Shown here in pieces: positions 16,169 to 23,304 of a stretch of DNA of 64,000 nucleotides. Position numbers and translations under genes: made by a program. Below the pieces are notes generated by a model. It was not told the origin of the DNA. It worked only from the letters and a program-made list of their open reading frames with translations, and did no database searches. This stretch comes from JAXLYX01 sp046351215 (GTDB taxonomy: Bacteria > Myxococcota_A > Polyangia > Polyangiales > Houyiibacteriaceae). The DNA is taken from assembly GCA_046351215.1 (NCBI GenBank), contig JAXLYX010000006.1:186001-250000 (forward strand). Direction: 5' to 3'. Every line of letters begins with the position of its first letter. Positions within the stretch are counted from its first letter, which is position 1.

Positions 16169-17953
16169 ATGACCAACGCTTCCGCGCCGACGCAGAACAA
16201 GATTCTCCTCGCCTGGGTCGAGGAGATGGCCGCCCTCACGAAGCCCGATCGCATCTACTGGTGCGACGGCTCGGAGGAGGAGCGTCAGCGCCTCACCGAT
16301 CAGGCGGTCGCCGAGGGCATCCTCGAGCCGCTGAACCCGGAGAAGCGTCCGGGCTGCTACCTCGCGCGCTCGAACCCGAACGACGTCGCGCGCGTCGAGC
16401 ACCTCACGTTCATCTGCACGCCGACGAAGGAAGAGGCGGGGCCGACGAACAACTGGATGGCGCCGAACGAGGCGTACGACAAGCTCCGCGGCCTCTTCGA
16501 CGGGGCGATGCGCGGCCGCACCATGTACGTCATCCCGTACTGCATGGGCCCGATCGGCTCGCCGTTCTCCAAGATCGGCGTCGAGCTCACGGACAGCGTC
16601 TACGTCGTGCTGAACCAGCGCATCATGACCCGCATGGGCCAGAAGGCGCTCGACATGCTCGGCCACTCGGACGACTTCAACCGTGGCCTGCACTCCACGC
16701 TCGATCTCGATCCGAACAAGCGCTTCATCTGCCACTTCCCCCAGGACAACACGATCTGGTCCTGCGGCTCGGGCTACGGCGGCAACGTCCTGCTCGGCAA
16801 GAAGTGCCTCGCGCTCCGCATCGGCAGCTACCTCGGCAAGCGAGAGGGCTGGCTCGCGGAGCACATGCTCATCCTCGGCGTCGAGTCGCCCGAGGGCCAG
16901 GTCTCGTACGTCGCGGCGGCGTTCCCGAGCGCCTGCGGCAAGACGAACTTCGCGATGATGATCCCGCCCCACCGCTTCAACGGCTGGAAGGTCTGGACGG
17001 TCGGCGACGACATCGCGTGGATGCGCGTCGGTCCGGACGGACGGCTCTGGGCGGTGAACCCGGAGGCCGGCTACTTCGGCGTCGCGCCGGGCACGAACTA
17101 CAAGTCGAACCCGAACGCGATGAAGACGGTGGAGAAGAACACCATCTTCACGAACGTCGCGAAGACGCTCGACGGCGACGTGTGGTGGGAGGGCATGGAC
17201 GGCGAGGTGCCGGACGAGCTCATCGACTGGCAGGGCCGCCCCTGGAAGAAGGGCTCGACCGAGAAGGCCGCGCATCCGAACGCGCGCTTCACGGCGCCCG
17301 CGACGAACAACCCGATGTACAGCCCGAAGGCCGACGATCCGGCGGGCGTGCCCATCAGCGCGATCATCTTCGGCGGTCGCCGCGCGTCGACGATCCCGCT
17401 CGTCATGCAGAGCTTCAACTGGACGCACGGCGTCTACCTCGGCGCCATGCTCGGCTCCGAGACGACGGCCGCCGCGATCGGCAAGGTCGGCGTCCTCCGC
17501 CGCGACCCGATGGCGATGATCCCCTTCTGCGGATACAACATGGGCGGCTACTTCCAGCACTGGCTGGAGATGCGCCACAACATCGCGAACCCGCCGAAGA
17601 TCTTCCTCGTCAACTGGTTCCGCAAGGACGACAAGGGCAGCTTCGTCTGGCCGGGCTACGGCGAGAACATGCGCGTCCTGCAGTGGGTCCTCCAGCGCGC
17701 CCTCGGCCGCATCGGCGGCCAGGAGACGGTGGTCGGCTGGGTCCCGCGCGAGGGCGACCTCGACCTCTCGGGCTGCGACATCACGAGCGACCAGTTCGAG
17801 CAGGCCACCCGCATCGATCCGAAGGAGTGGCTCGACGAGGTCGAGTCGCAGCAGGAGTTCTTCGACCTCATCGGCGACAGCATGCCCGAGGCCCTGAAGA
17901 AGCAGCGCGAGCTCCTTCGCGAGACGCTGAAGACGGTGCCGGGCATCGGCTGA
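16169..17953 (+). CDS. pckG: Phosphoenolpyruvate carboxykinase (GTP)
   Basis: The gluconeogenic enzyme converting oxaloacetate and GTP to PEP, GDP and CO2. 594 residues, the normal size for the GTP-dependent family. Diagnostic blocks are NNWMAPNEA, the PEPCK-specific P-loop FPSACGKTNFAMM near residues 251-263 with its reactive cysteine, VGDDIAWM, GTNYKSNPNAM, and FGGRRASTIPLV. This family is distinct from ATP-dependent PckA. It is a stand-alone transcription unit followed by a strong terminator. Its presence fits growth on acetyl-CoA-yielding or amino-acid carbon sources. Confidence 0.97.
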   Translation: MTNASAPTQNKILLAWVEEMAALTKPDRIYWCDGSEEERQRLTDQAVAEGILEPLNPEKRPGCYLARSNPNDVARVEHLTFICTPTKEEAGPTNNWMAPNEAYDKLRGLFDGAMRGRTMYVIPYCMGPIGSPFSKIGVELTDSVYVVLNQRIMTRMGQKALDMLGHSDDFNRGLHSTLDLDPNKRFICHFPQDNTIWSCGSGYGGNVLLGKKCLALRIGSYLGKREGWLAEHMLILGVESPEGQVSYVAAAFPSACGKTNFAMMIPPHRFNGWKVWTVGDDIAWMRVGPDGRLWAVNPEAGYFGVAPGTNYKSNPNAMKTVEKNTIFTNVAKTLDGDVWWEGMDGEVPDELIDWQGRPWKKGSTEKAAHPNARFTAPATNNPMYSPKADDPAGVPISAIIFGGRRASTIPLVMQSFNWTHGVYLGAMLGSETTAAAIGKVGVLRRDPMAMIPFCGYNMGGYFQHWLEMRHNIANPPKIFLVNWFRKDDKGSFVWPGYGENMRVLQWVLQRALGRIGGQETVVGWVPREGDLDLSGCDITSDQFEQATRIDPKEWLDEVESQQEFFDLIGDSMPEALKKQRELLRETLKTVPGIG

Positions 17954-17978
17954 GGAAGAGCGCATCCGGACGAGACGA

Positions 17979-18001
17979 GGCCGCCTGCGGGCGGCCTTTT
18001 T
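17979..18001 (+). terminator. Intrinsic terminator after pckG
   Basis: GGCCGCC, loop TGCG, GGCGGCC, then TTTTT: a 7-bp GC stem with a T-run, 25 bases past the stop codon. This is the clearest intrinsic terminator in the window. Confidence 0.9.
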
Positions 18002-18077
18002 CGTTGCGGCGCCGGAGCCTGCACGCGTCGCGCCGGGTCCCCTTGATGGGGCCACGTCGCCGAGCTAGTTTTTCCAT

Positions 18078-18105
18078 GGTCGGACATGGGAAAGCATGTC
18101 CGGCC
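18078..18105. promoter_or_regulatory. Inverted repeat, probable TacA autoregulatory operator
   Basis: GGTCGGACATG and CATGTCCGGCC are 11-base arms with one mismatch, 6 bases apart, ending 12 bases before the antitoxin ATG. Ribbon-helix-helix antitoxins of GNAT-toxin pairs repress their own operons at such palindromes; the binding itself is inferred. Confidence 0.6.
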
Positions 18106-18117
18106 GGGAGCGAGCCC

Positions 18118-18393
18118 ATGGGAGACCAATCGCAGATTTCGGCGACGGTGTCGGCTGCCACGAAGGAGCGACTGGACCGCTTCACGGAGAGCCACGGGCT
18201 CAAGAAGAACTACGTGGTCGAGCAGGCGCTGCTCTACTTCATGGACGCCCGCAGGGAGCTGCCCGACGAAGCGCTCGCGCCGGCGAGGATCGTGCTCGAG
18301 GACGAGGCCTTCGATCGGCTCGTCGAATCCCTCGAGCGTCCGGCGCCGCCGACCCACGCGCTCCGCGAGCTGATGCGTGGCAAAGCCCGTTGA
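18118..18393 (+). CDS. tacA: TacA-like antitoxin (ribbon-helix-helix, DUF1778/CopG type)
   Basis: 91 residues. The N-terminal part, ISATVSAATKERLDRFTESHGLKKNYVVEQALLYFM, has the strand-helix-helix pattern of ribbon-helix-helix DNA-binding proteins. The C-terminal tail, IVLEDEAFDRLVESLERPAPPTHALRELM, has the pattern of TacA/DUF1778 antitoxin tails that wrap the acetyltransferase toxin (E/D-x-F-x-LL-x-x-P-P-x-P-x-L-x-x-L). It overlaps the toxin gene by 17 bases, a typical toxin-antitoxin arrangement with antitoxin first. A palindrome just upstream is the likely operator. Identification as an antitoxin is strong from context; target DNA is inferred. Confidence 0.85.
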   Translation: MGDQSQISATVSAATKERLDRFTESHGLKKNYVVEQALLYFMDARRELPDEALAPARIVLEDEAFDRLVESLERPAPPTHALRELMRGKAR

Positions 18394-18907
18394 GATCCGT
18401 CCGCTCTCCCGCGACGACGATCGGCGCGGATTCTCTTGTGGCCAGCCGGACCTCGACCGCTTCTTCGAGCACTACGCCGGGCAGAACCAGTTCAAGCTCC
18501 ACCTGGCCGTCACGTACGTGGCGGTCGTCGAGAGGCGCATCGTCGGCTTCGCGACGGTCTCCTCGTCCTCGCTCGAGCGCGCGTCGGTACCGAGCGCTCG
18601 CCTCCGGAAGCGACTGCCGAGCTACCCGCTGCCGGTCCTGCGCCTCGCTCGCCTGGGCGTCGACACGCGTGCGCGGGGGCTGGGGCTCGGTCGCGCCCTC
18701 GTTCGTCACGTCTTCCTGCTGGCGCTCGAGCAACGGGACCGCCTCGGTTGCGTGGGCGTGGTGACCGACGCGAAGCCCGAGGCCATGGCGTTCTACGAGG
18801 GGCTCGGATTCCTCCCCCTCGAAGGGGTGCGTGAGGGCCTCCTGCTCTCGGAGCCCCAGCCGATGTTCCTCGGCATCGAGACGATCGCCGCCGCGCTCGC
18901 TCCGTGA
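18377..18907 (+). CDS. tacT: TacT-like GNAT acetyltransferase toxin
   Basis: 176 residues from a GTG start. GNAT fold: the opening EIRPLSRDDDRRGFSCGQPDLDRFF matches the TacT-family start (F-x-C-G-x-x-x-L-D-x-F), LRLARLGVDTRARGLGLGRALV is the acetyl-CoA loop (R/Q-x-x-G-x-G/A), and AMAFYEGLGF contains the conserved active-site tyrosine. Known relatives acetylate the amino group of charged tRNAs and block translation. The partner antitoxin gene overlaps upstream. It could act in plasmid-like maintenance, persistence or phage defence; none of these is shown by sequence. Confidence 0.87.
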   Translation: MAKPVEIRPLSRDDDRRGFSCGQPDLDRFFEHYAGQNQFKLHLAVTYVAVVERRIVGFATVSSSSLERASVPSARLRKRLPSYPLPVLRLARLGVDTRARGLGLGRALVRHVFLLALEQRDRLGCVGVVTDAKPEAMAFYEGLGFLPLEGVREGLLLSEPQPMFLGIETIAAALAP

Positions 18908-18917
18908 CGGCCCCCCG

Positions 18918-19418
18918 CTACCGCAGCGCCATGCACGTCGTCGTCGCGTGTGCCGCGAGCTTCCCGTCCGAGAGGCGGACGATCGAGCCCTCGGCCGTGA
19001 GGAGGTTGTTCCCTGCGTGGACGATCCGCCCTTCGGCGCGGATGCGTCCCTCGCCCGGACGGATCGCGCGCACGTAGTTCACCTTCAGCTCGACGGTCGT
19101 GAAGCCGACGTTCGAGGGGAGCATCGACTGCACGGCGCAGCCGAGCGCCGAGTCGAGGATCGCGGCGCCGTAGCCGCCGTGCACGATGCCCGAGGGGTTG
19201 AGCACGAAGTCCGAGGGCTCGCCTTCGAAGACGACGCGCCCCTCCTCGACCTCGACGAGGCGGAAGTCGAGCGTCGCCGCGATGGGCGGCTTCGGCAGCT
19301 CGCCGACGAGCTGCTTCCGGAGGAGCTCGAGGCCCGTGAGCGCCCGGACCTCCGGCGTGCGCGCGATGGGGCGGGGATAGGCGTAGGTGCGGGTCTTCTG
19401 CAGCGCTTCGGCGGTCAT
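18918..19418 (-). CDS. PaaI-like hotdog-fold thioesterase
   Basis: 166 residues. The hotdog thioesterase signature NPSGIVHGGYGAAILDSALGCAV is near residue 88, with the catalytic Asp in ILDSA. TVELKVNYVRAIRPGEGRIRAEGRIVHAGN and the SDGKLAAHATTTCMAL ending are typical of 4HBT/PaaI enzymes that hydrolyse acyl- or aryl-CoA. The N-terminal 45 residues (LTGLELLRKQLVGELPKPPIAATL) match the longer members of this family. It is divergent from a LysR regulator that probably controls it. Specific substrate unknown. Confidence 0.88.
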   Translation of the reverse strand: MTAEALQKTRTYAYPRPIARTPEVRALTGLELLRKQLVGELPKPPIAATLDFRLVEVEEGRVVFEGEPSDFVLNPSGIVHGGYGAAILDSALGCAVQSMLPSNVGFTTVELKVNYVRAIRPGEGRIRAEGRIVHAGNNLLTAEGSIVRLSDGKLAAHATTTCMALR

Positions 19419-19475
19419 GGGGCCTCCTGGTCCCGATCCTGGAGCCACCTGCGTCTCCACGCCTTCGTTGAAATC

Positions 19476-19490
19476 GAATGAAAGCCATTC
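19476..19490. promoter_or_regulatory. Inverted repeat between thioesterase and lysR genes
   Basis: GAATG, AAAGC, CATTC: a 5-5-5 dyad, followed closely by AAGAATGAATGG. It lies in the 84-base divergent region and ends 12 bases before the regulator's start. A LysR-type recognition dyad is plausible but short. Confidence 0.4.
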
Positions 19491-19502
19491 AAGAATGAAT
19501 GG

Positions 19503-20387
19503 ATGTCCGACTGGGACGCGTACCGCGTCTTCCTCGCCGTCGCCGAACGGCGCAGCTTCTCGGCGGCCGCGCGCGCGCTCGGCTCGAGCCAGCCCACCGT
19601 CGGCCGTGCGATCGCCTCGCTCGAGACCTCGCTCGGCACGCGGCTCTTCCTCCGCACGCCGCGCGAGCTCGTGCTCACGCCGGACGGCGAGCGCATCCTC
19701 GACGACGTCCGGCGCATGGCCGAGGCGGCGCGCGACGCCGAGCGACGCGCCTCCGGCGGAGGCTCGGCGATCGAGGGCACGATCCGCATCGCCGTCTCGG
19801 AGGGCCTCGGAGGCGTCTGGCTCGTGCGGCGGCTCCCCGAGCTCCGGGAGGCGCATCCCGGGCTCCGCTTCGAGCTCGTGATCTCGAACGTCCCCGTCGA
19901 CCTCGCGCGTCGCGAGGCCGACCTCGCGCTGCGTCTCTTCCGCCCGACGGAGCCCGATCTCGTCGCCCGTCGCGTGGGGCGCCTGCGCTTCGGGCTCTTC
20001 GCCTCGCCGGCCTACCTCGAGGCGCACGGCTCGCCGAGGAAACGCTCGGACCTCGCGAAGCACGACCTCGTCGGCTTCCCCTCGCGCGGAACGATGCCGA
20101 CGATCGGCCGCTGGCTCCACCGGCTCGCGCCCGAGGAGCGCTTCGTCGTCACGAGCCACAGCCTCCTCGCGCAGCACGAGGCCGCGCGCGCCGGGCTCGG
20201 CATCGTGTCGGGCGCGGAGGTCGTGCTCGCGGACGATCCACGCCTCCGCCGCGTGCTGCCGAAGCTCGTCCCTCCCTCGCTGGAGGTCTACCTGGCGACC
20301 CACGTCGACGTGCGTCGTTCGCCGCGCGTGTCGGCCGCCTACGAAGCGCTCGCGGGCCTCATCGCGAAGAGCCCGCTCCGCGACTGA
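19503..20387 (+). CDS. LysR-family transcriptional regulator
   Basis: 294 residues. The N-terminal winged helix reads WDAYRVFLAVAERRSFSAAARALGSSQPTVGRAIASLE, then TRLFLRTPRELVLTPDGERIL, the hallmark of LysR-type regulators. The C-terminal effector-binding domain begins near residue 92 (GTIRIAVSEGLGGVWLVRRLPEL). Divergent orientation from the thioesterase gene, with a dyad between, suggests it regulates that gene and itself. The effector is unknown. Confidence 0.93.
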   Translation: MSDWDAYRVFLAVAERRSFSAAARALGSSQPTVGRAIASLETSLGTRLFLRTPRELVLTPDGERILDDVRRMAEAARDAERRASGGGSAIEGTIRIAVSEGLGGVWLVRRLPELREAHPGLRFELVISNVPVDLARREADLALRLFRPTEPDLVARRVGRLRFGLFASPAYLEAHGSPRKRSDLAKHDLVGFPSRGTMPTIGRWLHRLAPEERFVVTSHSLLAQHEAARAGLGIVSGAEVVLADDPRLRRVLPKLVPPSLEVYLATHVDVRRSPRVSAAYEALAGLIAKSPLRD

Positions 20388-20394
20388 GCGCGCC

Positions 20395-21234
20395 TCAGTC
20401 CTCGAGGCTGAAGGTGTAGCCGAACTTCACTTCGTTCGTCGCCCACTGCGCCTCGGTCGGAGGCGCGGGCAGATCGTCCACGTGACCGCGGACGTACTCG
20501 AGGACGTGCGCGTCGAGGTCGGGATTGCCCGAGGAGGTGACGACGCGGACGCCGGTCACGTGGCCGCGCGGGTCGATCGTGATCCCGATGCGGACCACGC
20601 CCTCGATGCGCGCGTGACGCATGCCGTTCGTGTAGCGGGGCTGACCGACGACCTCGCGGACGCGAGCCGCGTAGGCGCGGCGGAACGGGGAAGGGTTCGG
20701 AGCGGCCTCGGCGACGGGAGCCGGGGTCCCGACCGGACTTTCGTGGCGCGTCCCGTGGGCCGAGCCGCCGAGCGAGCCGTCGCCGACGGCGACGCCGACC
20801 GCGAGACCGCCGACGCTCGAAGTGCCGACCGTGGCCTGGGGCACGACGGGCTGCTCGTCGGGGACGGTCTGGGCGGCCGGAGGCGAGGCCTCGGGCTGCG
20901 GGGCGGGGGGAGCCTCGGCGGGAGGCGTCTCGGGCCGCTCGATGCGGCGGGCGGCCGTCGGCGGGGGCGGGGGCGGTGTCTCGAGCGCCGGAAGGGCCTC
21001 GGGAGGCGCTTCCGGCGGGTCGACCGAGATCCAATGGTTGGGATCCCGGATCAGGTGCGTGACCGCCTTCACGGCCGGGACCGAGAGCGCCGCGAGGACG
21101 TGCAGCCCGAGCGCCACCGCGATGAAGAGACCGGCCCGGCTTCCTTCGTCGACACGACGGACCGGCACCTCGGTGGGGCGGGCCTCCGGCGCGGAGGAGG
21201 GGGAGGTCTCGGTGCTGCGAAGGGTGGCGTCCAT
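20395..21234 (-). CDS. tonB: TonB energy-transducing protein
   Basis: 279 residues from ATG 21234, chosen because it gives a short cytoplasmic N-terminus before the single membrane anchor (GLFIAVALGLHVLAALSVPAV, near residues 32-52). A long Pro/Glu-rich periplasmic linker follows (PPEAPPEALPALETPPPPPP and onward). The C-terminal TonB domain has AAYAARVREVVGQPRY, GVVRIGITIDPRGHVTGVRVVTSSGNPDLDAHVLEYVR and LPAPP. It would deliver proton-motive-force energy to outer-membrane receptors such as the one at 13461. exbB and exbD are not in this window. A perfect Fur palindrome lies 127 bases upstream. Confidence 0.92.
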   Translation of the reverse strand: MDATLRSTETSPSSAPEARPTEVPVRRVDEGSRAGLFIAVALGLHVLAALSVPAVKAVTHLIRDPNHWISVDPPEAPPEALPALETPPPPPPTAARRIERPETPPAEAPPAPQPEASPPAAQTVPDEQPVVPQATVGTSSVGGLAVGVAVGDGSLGGSAHGTRHESPVGTPAPVAEAAPNPSPFRRAYAARVREVVGQPRYTNGMRHARIEGVVRIGITIDPRGHVTGVRVVTSSGNPDLDAHVLEYVRGHVDDLPAPPTEAQWATNEVKFGYTFSLED

Positions 21235-21360
21235 GGCAGGCGTCGGAGTCGTCAGGGCAGTTTGAACTTGAACATCACTTTCATCAAGCCGCCCACACCC
21301 CTTGGACGCGGCGATCCGGCTGTGCATTCGGTACGCACCGCCTCGGAGAGTGGAAAGGGT

Positions 21361-21379
21361 ATTGAAAATGATTTTCAAT
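21361..21379. promoter_or_regulatory. Perfect Fur palindrome between tonB and a Com-like gene
   Basis: ATTGAAAATGATTTTCAAT is a perfect 9-1-9 inverted repeat. It ends 26 bases before the ATG of the plus-strand Com-like gene and lies 127 bases upstream of tonB, so it can control both directions. Confidence 0.87.
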
Positions 21380-21405
21380 ATCGTATTCTCTTCGTCGAGG
21401 TTGTC

Positions 21406-21666
21406 ATGCATCGAACCGAAACCGAATCCGTTCGTCGTCGCCCCTCCTCCGACGTCCGCCGTCCCGGCGTCGATCTCCGCTGCGGCTGCCACCGCCTGCT
21501 CGCCCGCGGCGTCGCCGAGGGGCTCGAGCTGCGCTGCCCGCGCTGCAAGACGAACACGCTGCTGACCTGGGCCCAGGTCCGTGCCATGGAGCTCGCGGCG
21601 CGTGCCGCGGGGCCGGGCGCGGCGCCGATCCACGGTCCGAACGCGCCGATCGGCGATCGGGGCTAG
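21406..21666 (+). CDS. Com-like zinc-ribbon protein under Fur control
   Basis: 86 residues. The core DLRCGCHRLLARGVAEGLELRCPRCKTNT has two cysteine pairs (CGC and CPRC) and matches the pattern of the phage Mu Com family (short zinc-ribbon proteins, CxxC...LLA.G...LEIKCPRCK). Mu Com activates translation of the mom mRNA. Bacterial chromosomal homologues are often annotated as Com-family regulators but are poorly characterised. The ATG at 21406 follows the Fur box by 26 bases, so the protein is expected to be made only when iron is low. No phage genes are nearby. A role as an RNA-binding regulator or metal-responsive factor is possible; neither is shown. Confidence 0.75.
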   Translation: MHRTETESVRRRPSSDVRRPGVDLRCGCHRLLARGVAEGLELRCPRCKTNTLLTWAQVRAMELAARAAGPGAAPIHGPNAPIGDRG

Positions 21667-21676
21667 GGCGCGGAGC

Positions 21677-21829
21677 TCAATAGCTCCGGCCGACGAGCCT
21701 CGACAGCGTGCGCTGGAGCTCCGGCACGGAGATCGAGACGTGCTCGACGACGCGGCCGTAGAGCGTCGCGGTCGGCACGTGCCTCCCGGGGTACTCCTGC
21801 TCGAGCTCCTTCAGGCAGAAGAGGATCAC
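21677..21829 (-). CDS. Small ORF translationally coupled to selO
   Basis: A GTG at 21829 overlaps the selO stop (GTGA) and opens 50 codons: ILFCLKELEQEYPGRHVPT, then a helical part ending LQRTLSRLVGRSY. The sequence looks like genuine protein, possibly a small winged-helix fragment. The same frame stays open upstream inside selO and also looks protein-like there (DLDRIPDVRDGLTRIERV), but offers no ATG/GTG/TTG start there. The real product may therefore be longer, or may be joined to SelO by a frameshift. Confidence 0.5.
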   Translation of the reverse strand: MILFCLKELEQEYPGRHVPTATLYGRVVEHVSISVPELQRTLSRLVGRSY

Positions 21830-23304
21830 GCGCTCGATGCGGGTGAGCCCGTCGCGGACGTCGGGGATTCGGTCGAGGTCGGGCTCGTCGCGCGGAGGCC
21901 GAGGGCGTCGCCCATCGCGCGGATGTCCCTCACCTTCCACTCGAACGAGCTCCAGTCGTCGACCTCGGCGATCTCGCTCCACAGCGCCTCCACCTCGTCG
22001 ATGCGCATGTCGCATGGGCGCGTGCGCTGGAAGTAGTCGAGCGAGAGCTTCTCCTCGTGCGCGGGCTCGTGCAACGAGAGCTCGTGGAGGACGGGGGCGA
22101 AGCGCTCGGTCTCGTAGACGGCGCGGGCCGGGCTCTCCTTCGCCCGAGCGCGGCTCGCTTCGCCGCCGTACCAGTCGAAGAAGAATTGCGCGAAGCCCAC
22201 GCGGCTCGCGTCGAGGAAGCGGAAGAGCACGTCGACGAGGCGCTGATCGGTGGCCTCGTCCACGGGACGCAGACCGAGCCGCGCGAGGAGCCGCGGTCGG
22301 AAGGCGGCCCGGAAGCGCTCCGGGAAGCGCTCGAGCAGGGCCTCGAAGCGACGCTCGGGCGTCGCGAGCCGGAGGCATTCCGCGAGGCGCGCGAGGTTCC
22401 ACATCACCGCGTCCGGCTGCCGTCCGAAGGCGTAGAGCCCGCCGCCGTCGAAGTAGGCCGCCGTGAAGCCCGGATCGTAGTGCGGCAGGAAGCGCCACGG
22501 GCCGTAGTCGAAGCTCTCGCCCGTGATGCTCATGTTGTCGGTGTTGAGCACCCCGTGGACGAAGCCGGCTGCCATCCACGACGCGACGAGCGCGGCCGCG
22601 CGCTCGACGACGCGCTCGAAGAGGGCGGTCGCGGGATCGGGCGCGTCGCCGAGGTCCGGATGGAGGTGGCGCACGCAGTACTCGACGAGGCGCCGCATGC
22701 CTTCCGCGTCGCGGTGGTAGAGCAGGCGCTGGAACGTGCCGAAGCGCACGTGCGAGTGCGAGAGCCGGACGAGCACGGAGCTCCGCGTCGGCGAGGGCTC
22801 GTCGTTGCGCGAGAGGCGCTCGCCGGTCTCGAAGAGCGAGAACGACTTCGACGTGGAGACGCCGAGCGCCTCGAGCATCTCGGTGGCGAGGACCTCGCGG
22901 AAGCCGCCCTTCAGCGTGAGCTTCCCGTCGCCTCCGCGGGAGTAGGGCGTCCGCCCCGAGCCCTTGGTGCCGAGGTCGAGGAGGCGGCCGTCCTCGGCGT
23001 CGTGGAGCTGCGCGAAGAGGAAGCCTCGACCGTCGCCGAGGTCGGGGTTGTAGGACTGGAACTGATGCCCGTGGTAGCGGAGCGCGAGCGGGCGCTCGAG
23101 GCTGCCGGGCAGGGGCGAGAAGCGCGCGAAATGCGCTTCCCAGTCCGCGTTCGACAGCTCCTCGAGCCCGACACGCGCGGCCCAGCGGTCGTTGCGGAAG
23201 CGGAGGATGCGCTCGGGGAAGCGCGCGGGCAGGACGGGATCGTAGAAGGCGTCTCCGAGCTCGAGCGCCGCACGCGAGGGACGGTAGCGCTCGGACGAGC
23301 TCAC
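21826..23304 (-). CDS. selO: Protein adenylyltransferase SelO (YdiU family)
   Basis: 492 residues from a GTG that overlaps the upstream stop. SelO is a pseudokinase-fold enzyme that transfers AMP to Ser/Thr/Tyr of target proteins, linked in E. coli to redox and S-glutathionylation control. Family blocks: YHGHQFQSYNPDLGDGRGFLF, LDLGTKGSGRTPYSRGGDGKLTLKG, VRLSHSHVRFGTFQRL, and the active site GFVHGVLNTDNMSITGESFDYGP. The C-terminal tail after ALGL is a low-complexity Ser/Thr/Pro run that does not look like family sequence. No Cys or Sec occurs at the end. The tail and the overlapping downstream ORF hint at a frameshift near 21890-21910. Confidence 0.93.
   Translation of the reverse strand: MSSSERYRPSRAALELGDAFYDPVLPARFPERILRFRNDRWAARVGLEELSNADWEAHFARFSPLPGSLERPLALRYHGHQFQSYNPDLGDGRGFLFAQLHDAEDGRLLDLGTKGSGRTPYSRGGDGKLTLKGGFREVLATEMLEALGVSTSKSFSLFETGERLSRNDEPSPTRSSVLVRLSHSHVRFGTFQRLLYHRDAEGMRRLVEYCVRHLHPDLGDAPDPATALFERVVERAAALVASWMAAGFVHGVLNTDNMSITGESFDYGPWRFLPHYDPGFTAAYFDGGGLYAFGRQPDAVMWNLARLAECLRLATPERRFEALLERFPERFRAAFRPRLLARLGLRPVDEATDQRLVDVLFRFLDASRVGFAQFFFDWYGGEASRARAKESPARAVYETERFAPVLHELSLHEPAHEEKLSLDYFQRTRPCDMRIDEVEALWSEIAEVDDWSSFEWKVRDIRAMGDALGLRATSPTSTESPTSATGSPASSA

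Noticed and set aside
21826..21828. SelO TGA as a selenocysteine codon
   Set aside because: Eukaryotic SelO carries Sec near its end, but here no Cys/Sec context precedes the TGA, and reading through gives another TGA after four codons.
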